From Microvelia longipes (taxonomy: Eukaryota > Arthropoda > Insecta > Hemiptera > Veliidae), in NCBI GenBank assembly GCA_018340805.1, contig JACMZG010001913.1, positions 25,810,092 through 25,874,091 of the forward strand: a DNA stretch of 64,000 nucleotides. Direction: 5' to 3'. The translations under genes and the position numbers were made by a program. Below the pieces are notes generated by a model, which was not told where the DNA came from, ran no database searches, and was given only the letters and a program-made list of their open reading frames with translations. Shown here one piece after another: positions 1 through 9,974 of the stretch; position 1 is the first letter of the stretch; each line of letters starts with the position of its first letter.

Positions 1-44
1 TTGCAACCTGGGAGAAAGATGGAAAGAAGAGAAAGGATCAATGA

Positions 45-905
45 CGCAACAACAGTCGGAAGAAATCAACAAACAAATATAAAGTTCAATATAATAAACC
101 AGTAAATAACAGTAACTTCAACTCCTCTAAATTATTAATTTATAATATATCTGGCCTCAAATCAAAAATGTATCATCATGATTTCATTAGATATTGCCAG
201 AAATTTTATATTATATTTTTATCCGAAACCCATGTTACAGAAAAGGATGATGTCTCTTTTTTTACTAACTGCATGAAAGGATATAACCTGAAGTGGAACT
301 TTGGCATTAAAGTAAACAAATTTGGAAGAGCTAGTGGGGGCCAACTAATTGCTTATAAAAATAATAATGGACTCTGTCCATTGAAAACATTCAAGGTTTT
401 GACACATTGAAGTTTAAAAATGTTACTAACGATGCCAACATTCCCCTCAGACTTGTACCTATTTACCTTAACCCTAGCAATTGGGACCATGACTTTACTG
501 CACTCTGTGAACTCATGCATACTCATGCCATTAATGGTATCCTTGCTGGAGACTGTAATGTTCGTATTGGCGGTATGCAGGAGTTACCGGAGGAGGTGGT
601 GGATGGCTGTGAAACGGTGCTGGCTAGCTCTAGAATATCCAAAGATAAAATTATAAATAGAAGAGGAAAAAACTTCTTAGAAATGTGTAATGACTCTAAC
701 TTTGTTATTTTGAATGGCCGTACTGCCGATGACCCACATAGGGGTTTGGACCTTTGTTGGTCCGATGGGTAGTTCGGTAAATGACTTATGTTGCATTTCG
801 CAGGATCGATTAAAATTATTAAAAAAATTTAGAATAGGAAAGGTCCCCTATTCTGATCATCTACCTTTGGAGTTGGATTTATTTTTGCCTGACAATCAAA
901 CAACT
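45..905 (+). pseudogene. Non-LTR ORF2, apurinic-like endonuclease domain (broken)
   Basis: This is the N-terminal endonuclease/exonuclease/phosphatase domain that nicks target DNA to prime reverse transcription. The frame is open from 45, and a typical domain start (IYNISGLKSK) lies at about 138-167. The metal-binding Glu is in LSETHVT near 220. The GDxN motif appears as AGDCN near 548, and the terminal SDH motif as YSDHLPL at 849-869. These motifs lie in three different frames, with changes near 410 and in the 714-772 overlap, so the domain is disrupted by at least two indels. Catalytic motifs themselves look intact. Confidence 0.8.
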
Positions 906-3423
906 TTTAACAATGAAAATTGCATGCATTTAACTCCTAAGATTCCAAAATTGCTATGGACTGATAGAGATAACCTCACTTATACAAGTAAGTTGAAATC
1001 CTTAATTGACAACGAAGAACTTGTAGATACAGATAATACACTTAAATCATTAGATCAATTAATAAGTGAGGTTATAATAGCTATCAAGTCCTGCGCAAAC
1101 CAAGGTGGTGGAAATAACAACTCAAATACAACTGGTGATAGAAATAAAGGTAAGTACAAACAGAAATGGTTCGATTCTGAGTGTGCTAAATGCCGCAAAA
1201 AATCTTTTAAAGCTTTGAAAAAGTATATGAAAATATCAAGTGATAAAAACAGACTAGAATATCTCAAAGCTAATAAAAAATTTAAAACCACATGTAAAAA
1301 GAAAAAGTCTGAGTATTGGAAAAGCATAGAGAAGAGTTTGCTAGAAGTGGGGAGTTCAGCGGATTTTTGGAAAATAGCTAAGAACCTTAAGCCAACAATT
1401 TTTCTGAACTCAAACAAAATTTTAGGGGATCAATGGTATGCTTATTATAAAAATTTGCTGAACCCACCTCTTCTTTCAAACCCTCCTTCTCATGCAGAAC
1501 CACTTATTTACGATACTTACCTTGATAATTCTTTCTCCATGGCAGAGTTGAGGGCAGCCTTAAGAAAATCAAAAAATAATAAAGCGCCAGGGCTCGATAG
1601 AGTTCCTTATGAATTTTACAAAAATGCCCCTCAGAATTTCCTCGTTAAAGTATTAAATATTTTTAACCAGATGTATAATAAGGGGCAAATCCCCAAGTTT
1701 CTAAAAAAAAGTATAATTTACCCTATTTACAAAAAAGGGGATTCCTCAAATGTTGCAAATTACAGGGGCCTAGCCTTTATTGATACTTTTTTAAAGTTAT
1801 TAACAAGTATGATACAAAGTAGACTAGAAAAATGGTCAGAAAACAAAAATATTATCACTGAATATGAGACTGGATTCAGAAAAAATTATTCCACCCTGGA
1901 TAATATTTTTTGTCTAAAATCCTTAATAGAAATAAAGACTACGAGTAAAGGGGGTAAGCTGTATTGTTTTTTTTGTTGATTTTAAGGCTGCCTTCGATAC
2001 GATTATTAGAAGAGCTCTATTTTATAAGTTGCTATGCATAGGACTATCAACAAAATTAGTAAATTTCATAAAAGAAATGTATAATGGCACGGAAGCGGGA
2101 GTATCTTGTGAGGGTGGTATGACTGAGTTCTTTGAAACCCTGACTGGGCTGAAACAAGGATGCTTACTCAGCCCACAGCTTTTCCTCTTTTTTATAAATG
2201 ATCTTGTGGAAGCCTTGTCAGGAGGTATAAATATCAAAGGAAAAAATATTAAAATTCTTTTATACTGTGATGACTTAGTCCTCATAGCGCCAGACTCTGT
2301 TACACTCAGAGAAATGATCAATGAACTACAACATTACTGTAACATGTGGAACCTAATTGTAAACCTGGACAAATCAAAAATCATGGTGTTCAGAAAGGGA
2401 GGCAAAATAAATAAAAAGTGGCACTATAACGGAGAAGAAATACAGGTAGTAGACAATTACAAGTACTTGGGAATTAATTTAAAATATAATCTGTCTTTTC
2501 ATGATCACTTTTCTGAGAAATTGACTGCTTCTAAATTTGCTGTAAATAGCATCTGGGCTCCTTATTTTAATATGCACAAATCAGACTTTGAATCAAAATT
2601 AAAAATATTCAAAACTACAGCTTTGGCCATTATAAATTATGGTTCACAAGTGTGGGGTTATAAGCAAGTCAGTGAATGTGAAAAACTCCAGAGATACTTT
2701 ATTAAGAAACTGTTGTTTTTACCGCAAAACACCCCAAATTATCAAATTTACTTAGAAACAGGCCTACAGCCTGTATTTGTCCACAACTTAGAATTGCATG
2801 CAAACTATATGACTAAAGTGCTGACTCAGGCAAATACCCGCCTTACTAACCTTTTAGCAAAAGAAACAATTACTAACAATTTATCCTGGTGGGGAGAGTG
2901 GGTGAAACTGGGCTCTAAGTACAATCTCACATTAAATCATGAACTGTTAAATAGGCCAGATGAATTAGGGGAGAAATTTAACAAAATAATAACTCAAGTT
3001 AAAAATACACTAAGGCAGGAAAATATTGATAAGGCAAACGCAGCACAGTTTCATCAACTCTATTCCAAACTAATTCCAAAAGGTGATGGCAAAACCTACT
3101 TATTTCATATACAATACAGAAGAATAGCAAGCTGGGTGTTTAAGGCTCGAGGAGAACTCTTGCCTTTAAACTTTAGACCAGGCAGAGAAGGTTAGGCTAT
3201 TCTATGCTCTATGTGCAACATGAAATCAAGAGAGGACAACTTTCACTTTCTAGCAGTCTGCCCGGTACTCAGTTATTATAGAAAACATTATTTAGGCAAA
3301 GCTCAACTGTCTGTTGAGGAGTACAGGGAGCTGCTCGAGAGTGAAATTTGGCCCCCTTTGATAAACTACCTTAAGAAATCAATCAACTATAGAAAGTATT
3401 TAATAGATCACTTCAACTATTAA
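906..3423 (+). pseudogene. Non-LTR ORF2, reverse transcriptase and C-terminal zinc motif (broken)
   Basis: An RVT_1-type reverse transcriptase. The fingers motif includes NNKAPGLDRVPYEF near 1580 and NYRGLAFIDTFLKL near 1760. Palm motif A (DFKAAFD, 1978-1998) sits just after a run of T residues (about 1967-1974) at which the frame changes from the 714-1979 frame to the 2029-3195 frame. The catalytic box is YCDD (2263-2274), not the usual YADD. The frame stops at TAG 3193-3195 but continues in the same phase to 3423, with a C-x2-C...H-x4-C motif (CSMC and HFLAVC, about 3205-3260) as in the zinc-binding tail of many non-LTR enzymes. One stop and one frameshift inactivate it. Confidence 0.85.
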
Positions 3424-3645
3424 ATAAGTACAGCCACTTTACACTTCTAACGACTTACAAAAGCATAGGAAATAAAAACAAAAACTAAATACTGAAACTA
3501 TCATTTATTCACACTTTAAACTTTCATTTAACCTGCATCACCTTCAATCATATCTCTTTATAATTTACTTTACACTATAATATTTCACTTAATACTTTTT
3601 CTTTTCTTTATGGTCTCAAATGGAGACTGAACAAGAATCATCTAG

Positions 3646-3701
3646 TTGACAACAAAATGACAAACAAAATGACAACAAAATCAAAAAGACAACAAAATGA
3701 C
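3646..3701 (+). repeat. Short tandem repeat with AACAAAATGAC core
   Basis: Four to five imperfect copies of an 11-12 bp unit (AACAAAATGAC and variants with AAACAAAATGAC) sit just upstream of the MITE at 3702. They may belong to the 3' part of the non-LTR element. One copy supplies the apparent 8-bp target duplication of the MITE. Confidence 0.55.
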
Positions 3702-4244
3702 CTTAGAATAATACTATATATAGAAGGAGCACAGGGCCGTAAACACAATGTAATTCCACTGATAACACGAAAGCCGGTTGACTGGTGCAACTAAGTAATG
3801 CTGCCAACCTGACAACAAAAGATTATTTTAAATATTTGTCATAAATATCTATTAATGAAGAAAGATCGTAAAGAACAAATATAATAACTTAAAACACCTG
3901 CTGAGTATTTAATAAAACCGGTCTTAGATGGCAAAAGGGTGGCGGAATACAAGAATCTACATTTAGTTGACGAGGACTACTTATTATATATAATTTTAAT
4001 AAATACGTTAAACTACAATTTAAAATGCTTAAAATATTGTAATGCACCGATATTTATATTAGTATTTTATGAATAATCAATCATTAATTAATAATAGAAC
4101 ATAATAATTTAGCAACCGGAAGTATTGTCAACTTTTTTTTTAGAAAATTGTATATTGTAAGGGTGGCAGCATTACTTAGTTGCACCAATGAACCGACTTT
4201 CGTGTTATCAGTTGTGCTCCTTCTATATATAGTATTATTCTAAG
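3702..4244. mobile_element. hAT-like non-autonomous DNA transposon (MITE), 543 bp
   Basis: The left end starts CTTAGAATAATACT and the right end finishes AGTATTATTCTAAG, its exact reverse complement. The inverted repeats continue inward for roughly 85-100 bp through GAAGGAGCACA, GATAACACGAAAG and GCAACTAAGTAATGCTGCC. The left arm has an extra ~25 bp after GGAGCACA. The 8-bp sequence AAAATGAC lies directly outside both ends (3694-3701 and 4245-4252). An 8-bp duplication fits hAT, P or Merlin families. The interior is AT-rich and non-coding. Because the left flank is itself a tandem repeat containing AAAATGAC, the duplication is likely but not proven. Confidence 0.75.
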
Positions 4245-4252
4245 AAAATGAC

Positions 4253-4730
4253 AAAAACTTAACTTTAACCTGCATGGCAATAACCTTCCAACCAAAACAA
4301 ATAGAAAATCTTCTTCTTTTTCTGTCCAAAAGATATCATCCAGCTCAATGCTTAATATGGAAGACTACTATCTTTTATCAAATTTTGATCCCTCATAGCA
4401 TTATATTCACATATTTCCCCCATCCTTTTTCTTTCTTTTTAATCTGCTTTTATAATAAATCAATTCTTTTTAAAACTAAAGTTATATACGTATAAGTTAT
4501 ATACGAAACCTCCCCCTGACGGCCCTGAGTTGGCCATGAGGTAGGCTTTGTAGTTTATTTGCTGCTGTATTTGTAAGAAAACAAAAACTGAATGTAAATG
4601 AAGCTTTTCTATTTCTATATTATTATTTTGATTTTTTTCTCCCTTTTGTTTGCATGTTGTTTTCTTATTTATTTATTTATTTTATTTATATTTTTCTTTT
4701 TTATCAATTTATCTTTTATTTTATTCTATA
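4253..4730 (+). other. AT-rich 3' flank of the non-LTR element, no gene
   Basis: No coding signal is seen beyond a 73-residue low-complexity ORF at 4274-4495. The part from about 4600 to 4730 recurs in diverged form at 6060-6170, so it is itself repetitive. It may be the continuation of the 3' UTR of the element to the left. Confidence 0.4.
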
Positions 4731-5546
4731 CTAGCAGGGATACCCGTGCTTCGCACGGGCGTTAAAGAAGTAAATAATTTTTTATCAATGTTGAATGCAG
4801 CATATGTCTAGTGTTAGTATGTACTAAGTTAATTTAGTTTATCTGCTTATAGTACTACATAGCCAGTAAATCAGTGCACCCTCTAAATAGTCTTTATACT
4901 AAATGTAATCAAAATGAAGTAAACTAATAATTTATGCCCCTGTGCACAACTATTCCTATTTGTCTGCTTATAGCACTACATAGCCTGTAAATCAGTGCAT
5001 CTACAAATTATTCTTATACCAAGTTTTAACAAAATCACTGAAAATCCGTGTTTTAAAAGTCAGTAAAAATTATAAAATTTATAATAAAAATCTGATGTCC
5101 TTTAAAGTTATTTTAACTACACCTAAAGATTTCTCGTACAATTAATATTCCTGTTCGTAAGTTACTTATAGACATAATTTTATAGACTTATTCCGAGGCC
5201 ATTGTCAGTTATATTCATTACTTTATTCAAAGTTATTTACTGCCCTAAAAAGCTTATTATAGCTCTAAAATCAAAATTTTTAGCATCAAAATATTGTAAA
5301 TGTACTGCTCTAAAATAATAGCTCTTGACATGCATGATTTTATGCTCACCAAAAAGGCTATGATTTTTTAAATATTTCGATGCCCCTGTAGACCACTTTA
5401 GATGCCCCTAATCATCTTAAGACTCGGCTTAAACCTTCCCATCACTGTGGATTAATTTTGTAAAAAACTTTCGTGAAAATTCGTCCAGTCGTTTTCGAGT
5501 TTAGAGGGAACATCGGTAGCGACATTTGAATTTTATTTATATAGAT
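4731..5546 (+). repeat. Interspersed repeat inserted in the 3' flank (CTAGC...CCCGTGC hairpin start)
   Basis: The insertion starts with CTAGCAGGGATA and a perfect 7-bp hairpin (CCCGTGC / GCACGGG, 4743-4759). It ends with a segment resembling the 3' end of many insect repeats (TCGTCCAGTCGTTTTCGAG near 5483) followed by ATATAGAT. The boundaries are set by comparison with the related sequence at 6128-6175, where the flanking TATTTTATTCTATA continues without the insert. Inside there are two related half-copies (about 4840-4900 and 4965-5010, sharing ACTACATAGCC and AAATCAGTGCA). No protein is encoded. The superfamily is not resolved (SINE, Helitron-like or non-LTR remnant). Confidence 0.6.
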
Positions 5547-5763
5547 TTATTTTATCTTGTTCTTGATTTAACTATTTAGTTATTTAGGTTGTTTGCAAAC
5601 ATACTCATATATTATTTATTGGTTGTGCATTTTATGGGTTACATTTACTTTATTAATCATTATGATGTTTATAATGACTTTATTATTAAATTTATTTATT
5701 TTTTGTAAATAATTTATTATTTTATCCTTAAGTTTGTGCATAATTTTTAAATAGAATTCTTCA

Positions 5764-5812
5764 TTCCTTGCGGCACCAATCTAGCGACTGACCTCGCTTG
5801 ATGATGCTCAAC
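5764..5812 (-). repeat. 5S rRNA-like (SINE3-type) fragment, copy E
   Basis: On the minus strand this reads as a diverged copy of the 3' half of 5S rRNA: GTTGAGCATCATCAAGCGAG, then GTCAGT, then a box-C-like GATTGGTG segment. Its inner continuation (CATAAAAGTT) matches the clearer copy at 38761-38811. It is the weakest of the six copies, and the call depends on that similarity. Confidence 0.5.
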
Positions 5813-6059
5813 TTTTATGATATAACAGAACCGTACTTATACAGGCCGTGTTATAGCAAAACTTAGTAGACATATGTACTACGTAAACATGCACACACGG
5901 ACACACTCATAAATTTCCATGAAAATAGTCTTAGAGAGGGGTAGAGGTGGAGATGGGTTTATTGGAAGGGGGGGGGGGACTCACTAATCAGGGATATATA
6001 TGTGTGTGTGCAAGATTTTTGTTTTTGATAAATATTCATTATTCAACATTTATTATTTA

Positions 6060-6310
6060 AAATAATTTTGTTTTTCTCTTTTACATTCATGTTTTTATTT
6101 ATTATTTATATTTTTCTTTTTTATCTATTCATCTTTTATTTTATTCTATATTTATTTTATTTGTTATTGATTTATCTATTAATTTATTTAGCTGGTATGC
6201 ACACTTATGGGTTGTATTTCCTTGTATTGACTTGATGTTTGTAATGAATTGTACTTTTTTTGATTTTTAATTAATTATTTAATTCTTAAGTTTGTGTATA
6301 CTTTGTTGTA
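6060..6310 (+). repeat. Diverged second copy of the AT-rich segment at 4600-4730 plus 5547-5760
   Basis: Shared stretches include TATTTTTCTTTTTTATC followed by TCTTTTATTTTATTCTATA, then an ACTTATGGGTTG / TTTATGGGTTAC block and a TTAAGTTTGTG block in the same order. It provides the empty-site version of the insertion at 4731-5546. No coding content. Confidence 0.5.
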
Positions 6311-6335
6311 AGGTTGTATTTTATACTTTGTTGTT

Positions 6336-6480
6336 AAGGCACTGATGATGGACTGTTAAGTCTGAAAGCTGGAAATCATTGGAGACACTTGTTTCTTATT
6401 TTTCCTTATATTTGGACTCCACAACTCTATTCTTTATCACGGATGCAAATTTATGCAGTTCTCAAGGTATTTAACTTTTT
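6336..6480 (+). repeat. Possible 3' tail of a CR1/L2-type element
   Basis: The stretch CACTGATGATGGACTGTTAA and TCTGAAAGCTGGAAATC resembles the short conserved tails of some arthropod CR1/L2-like elements and their SINEs. No coding sequence adjoins it, so this is only a resemblance. Confidence 0.3.
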
Positions 6481-6616
6481 ATTCTGCTTAAAACAATTAA
6501 CACATATAAATTTTAATATTTTTATTGATCTATTTTACATACATATAAAATGAAATGCAGAAAAAACATCAAAACAAAAGACAAACTTAAAAAAATTATC
6601 ACCTAACCAGAGGCTT

Positions 6617-6692
6617 TGTCGTAAGATCTAGTGTAAGACACGGCTAAAATGAGTTGACAGCGTTAGAAAATAATGCCAGTAAGCCAAAGAGG
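6617..6692. mobile_element. Left half of a short TIR element split by the Copia insertion
   Basis: The segment AGAGGCTTTGTCGTAAG ... GGCTAAAATGAGTTGACAGC recurs as reverse complement on the far side of the Copia at 16085-16166 (GCTGTCAACTGATTTTAGCC). Removing the Copia between the two AGAGG duplications leaves a continuous element of about 200 bp with imperfect inverted ends. It is therefore older than the Copia insertion. Confidence 0.6.
6688..6692. repeat. Left target-site duplication AGAGG of the Copia composite
   Basis: AGAGG directly precedes the left LTR, and the same five bases follow the right LTR at 16034-16038. Five base pairs is the usual Copia duplication length. Confidence 0.85.
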
Positions 6693-6850
6693 AATTAAAG
6701 TACCCCCTAGAATTAGAACAAATATTTAACTAAACGAACACTATGTATTGGGACAAAGTTAACACACAATTAATAATCTATCACTCCTAAAATCAGACTG
6801 ACTTAATATGTCATATACATGACATATTTATCATTAAATGTACCTCAACA
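6693..6850 (-). repeat. Copia 3' LTR (outer left)
   Basis: 158 bp. In element orientation it starts TGTTGAGGTACATTTAATGA and ends GGGGGTACTTTAATT. It is identical to the outer right LTR. On the + strand the next bases (6851-6859, CCTTCCCTC) read as the polypurine tract GAGGGAAGG directly before the LTR on the minus strand, as expected for second-strand priming. Confidence 0.9.
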
Positions 6851-6857
6851 CCTTCCC

Positions 6858-7278
6858 TCATTTAATGATTTGAGATAAGCCAATACCCTGACAGAGGAGA
6901 AGGTGCCTTGGCTTAAAGAGTGGCTTGGTAAGTACATCAGCAAGTTGGTACTGAGTATCAACTTTCCTGATATACAGTTCTCCTTCTGTTACCATCTCTC
7001 TAACAAAGAAGTGGCGTATCCTAATATGTTTAGTTCTGCGGTGATACTCAGGATTCTGTGACAGTCGTATGGCTGCTTCGTTATCTACTTGTAAAGTAGG
7101 GATTTGTAGATCAACTACTTCACTCATTAAACGTTTTAGCCATACTACTTCACGAGAAGCCTCACTCGCAGCTACGACCTCCGCTTCAGTGGTAGAGATG
7201 GCAACTGAGGTTTGCCGTTGGCTGAGCCAAGATATCGCCCCTCCCGCGTACATACACACTACACCTGTAGTTGAGCGA
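6858..7278 (-). pseudogene. Copia pol fragment: RNase H C-terminal part
   Basis: Begins abruptly at the junction with the plus-strand LTR (7278/7279) and reads through the RNase H region (AISWLSQRQTSVAIS, STTEAEVVAASEAS, HRRTKHIRIRHFFV) to the natural stop at 6858-6860, 7 bp before the 3' LTR. It carries the real C-terminus of this Copia polyprotein. The upstream part of the protein is missing here and a second copy of the same RNase H stretch lies at 11883-12146. Confidence 0.85.
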
Positions 7279-7435
7279 TGTTGAGGTACATTTAATAATA
7301 AATATGTCATGTATATGACATATTAAGTCAGTCTGATTTTAGGAGTGATAGATTATTAATTGTGTGTTAACTTTGTCCCAATACATAGTGTTCGTTTAGT
7401 TAAATATTTGTTCTAATTCTAGGGGTACTTTAATT
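7279..7435 (+). repeat. Copia LTR in plus orientation (internal)
   Basis: 157 bp, the same LTR as the outer pair but with an A for G in the first 20 bases and one G fewer in the terminal G run. Its TG end is joined straight to internal RNase H sequence of the minus copy after TTGAGCGA, so it looks like an LTR end attached to an internal site. Confidence 0.9.
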
Positions 7436-7454
7436 GGTTATGGCCCAGTTCACT
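7436..7454 (+). other. Copia primer-binding site (half tRNA-iMet type), plus copy
   Basis: GGTTATGGCCCAGTTCAC follows the LTR. It resembles the Drosophila copia site, which pairs with the anticodon region of initiator tRNA-Met rather than its 3' end. One G of the GGGCCC core is missing compared with the minus copy at 15857-15875. Confidence 0.75.
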
Positions 7455-7568
7455 TTCGGTGTGCAAGTTAGAAATTCAAACTTGAAAATTTTCCCTACAA
7501 ATTTTTGGCTGTAAAAATTCTGTCAATATTTTCAAAATCTTGAGAAAAAAAAAATTCAACAAATTGAA

Positions 7569-8361
7569 ATGGATTTACAAAAGTGCAAGTTGGTCATTTG
7601 AGTGGAAAACCAATTGGCAAAGTTGGATACAAGGTGTCAGTTCTACTTCGAGGAACACCAGGAGCCATGGATGTTGTTTCAGGAAGATTAGTCAAGCCAG
7701 TAGAGCTTGATACTACTGCAACAATGGCTGATGTCAAGAAGCACGAAGAAACATTGGAAAAATTTTCAAAAGCTGATAGTGTTGCACTCATAATAATGAC
7801 AACGAATATGACAGAAGCCACATTGCAGAAAATAATGAGGTTCGAAACAGCCAAAGAAGTCTGGCAAGAGCTTCACAGACTATTTGATGGATCTGTGACA
7901 AGGCGTATGACCTATGTGAGCGATTTTTTAGCTACAAAAGAGATGCCGGAGATGACATTTCAAGTCATGTCTCTAAGGTTCAAAATCTCTGGGACGAACT
8001 TAAGAAAGAGATAAAGAAAGATGACAAATCACCAGATTTACCTGAGCTGTTCCTAATCTGCAAAATCCTTGGGACTCTTCCAGATGAATTCTTTGCATTC
8101 AAATCTAGTTGGATGTTAATGAACAAGTCAGAGAGAACAATTGAGAATTTGATTGTTCAACTTTGTGCGTATGAGAGAGCGTTAAGTAACAAGGAAGCTG
8201 GAGTGACAAGTACTAGTGAAGCACTTGCACTAAAACCACCTTCTACTACTAAACTAAAACTCTTCTGCAAGTATTGCAAGAAAAATACGCATAAAATAAG
8301 GAACTGTGAAAATGGAAAGCAGATGGCAAGCCGCCAAAGAAGGAAAATAGTAAGTCGGTAA
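7569..8361 (+). pseudogene. Copia gag, plus copy (broken)
   Basis: The Gag-like N-terminal part of the polyprotein, UBN2/retrotran_gag type, forms virus-like particles and packages RNA. The ATG at 7569 matches the start of the minus copy (15744). Recognisable stretches are VSVLLRGTPGAMDVVSGRLV, EVWQELHRLFDG and the CCHC knuckle C-x2-C-x4-H-x4-C (CKYCKKNTHKIRNC, about 8265-8308). Against the minus copy it has indels in short homopolymers near 7573 and 8312, a 4-bp deletion near 7890 and a further break near 8010. Not functional as read. Confidence 0.85.
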
Positions 8362-8399
8362 ACAATTTAGCATTAACGTCTGTAAACTTAAATCTATCT

Positions 8400-8755
8400 G
8401 ATGAAACTGAGTTAGGACATTTTTACGTTGACAACGGATGCACAAATCACGTAACGTTTCAAAGAAACTTATTTAAATCATTCACAGAGTTTCTACACCT
8501 CACAAAATGATGACTGCAAATGGTGAGTGTGTTAATGCGGTTGGGTCTGGAGATATAGAAGTAGTTTCGACAGTTAAAAGCCAACAGCGTATATTTACAC
8601 TTAATGTGTGGTATATTCCAGGTTTGAAGAAAAATTTATTTTCACCATTAGCTGCTCAAGATAAACAGGAGAATAGTTTGTTTATAGCAAATGTCACAAG
8701 ATGTTATTTAAAAATTAATAACGATATTGTACTAGAAGGGTTTAGAAATCGTTAG
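8400..8755 (+). pseudogene. Copia protease and linker, plus copy (broken)
   Basis: The aspartic protease motif reads YVDNGCTNHV near 8424-8455. Most Copia proteases have DSG, so the second residue is changed, as it also is in the minus copy. The following domain (NVWYIPGLKKNLFS near 8605) is in another frame and stops at 8753-8755. It would process the Gag-Pol polyprotein. Confidence 0.75.
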
Positions 8756-8756
8756 G

Positions 8757-9960
8757 AGGTCTTTATAAAGTAAAATTTGAATTTTTGAACACATTTACTG
8801 GGCAACTAAATTCATTATCCAATTCCGATTTACTGCAACTTTATCATGAAAGATTGGGACATCAAAAAAACGTCATGTGAAAGAGTGGATATCGAGAGAG
8901 CTTGGAGTAAAAGTAGAAACTGATAGTGATGTATGTGAAGGTTGTGTTTACGAAAAGCACATCGACATCATTCGGTACAGGAGTAGAGAGCTGAGAAACC
9001 GGAGAAAAATCGCGGCGGATGTGCGTCCGTTCGAAACAAAGTCCATTTCGGGTTATCGGTATTTCGTGCTATTCAAAGATGATTATAGTCGGTTTCGGTT
9101 CGTGTTTTTCCTCAAATATAAGTCTGAAGTAGTGGATAAGTTGAAAGAAATGTTAGCCTTAGCTAAGACTGCTGGTCATAAAGTCAAAGAGCTCCTTCTG
9201 ACAATGGTGGAGAATTTGATAACCATGCAGTTCGGAAAATTCTGAAGTCAGAAGGCATTTCTCAACGGTTAACAATGCCGTACACCCCGGAACAAAATGG
9301 GTTGTGTGAACGAGAAAACAGAACTATTGTTGAGGCTGCTGCGCGTGCAATGTTCCATGCACATGGAGGTTTAACTCAGGGTCTGTGGGCGGAGTTAGTA
9401 AACGCTGCTACTTATATTTTAAACAGATCGGGTTCATCATCGGAAAAACATAAGTCACCATACGAAGTTTGGACTGGTAGGAAACCATCACTAAAACATC
9501 TTCGTGTTATAGGATGTCAGTGCTATGCACACATACCTAAACAAAGACGCAAGAAAATGGATAAGAAAGCTGTTCAAGGTGTGCTTGTCGGTTACGATGA
9601 TTTCGGTTATCGAATCTGGGTAAAAGATCAACAAAGACTGGTCAGGTCTAGAGATGTTACTTTTTGCGAAGAGCCACTCTTAAGGACAACTACTATCAAA
9701 TTAGAGATGGGTACTCAAACTGAAGAGAGGAGTAATCCAACTGAAGAAGTTAGAGAAGAAACACCCTCTGAAGCAGAGCCAGATTCAAAGCAAGGTAGAA
9801 GTGATGACCAAGATCAAGATGATGTGAATCCAGAAGTAAATGAAGAATCTCACAGCTCTCAACAAGAAGATGATAACATTCTTGAAGAAAGTAGTCAATC
9901 AAACCACACATCTGATCGTATGACCTTACGAGATCGCTCTACTCTTAAATTACCTAAGAA
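8757..9960 (+). pseudogene. Copia integrase, plus copy (broken)
   Basis: The gag-pre-integrase HHCC region is visible as YHERLGHQ near 8843 and CEGCVY near 8937. The catalytic core has AADV (first Asp, about 9015), a frameshift just before the second Asp (DNGGEF, about 9195-9215), and QNGLCERENRT with the catalytic Glu near 9290-9320. The variable acidic tail (EERSNPTEEVREETPSEAEP) follows. The frameshift before DNGGEF separates catalytic residues into two frames. Confidence 0.8.
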
Positions 9961-9974
9961 TTTTGAGGATTACA

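Larger units (their letters stand above)
1..3660 (+). mobile_element. Non-LTR retrotransposon (Jockey/CR1-type group), 5' end outside window
   Basis: The coding parts run endonuclease, reverse transcriptase, then a C-terminal CCHC-like motif, the order of ORF2 in Jockey/CR1/I-type non-LTR elements. The window opens inside the element, so ORF1 and the 5' UTR are not seen. The ORF2 reading frame is split by frameshifts near 410, 720-770 and 1975 and by a stop at 3193-3195, so this copy cannot make the full protein. The 3' non-coding part begins after 3423 and is interrupted by the MITE at 3702-4244. The exact clade cannot be assigned without a phylogeny. Confidence 0.85.

Noticed and set aside
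7069..7284. Plus-strand 71-codon ORF, also at 11956-12225
   Set aside because: Antisense shadow of the Copia RNase H region, repeated because the region is duplicated.
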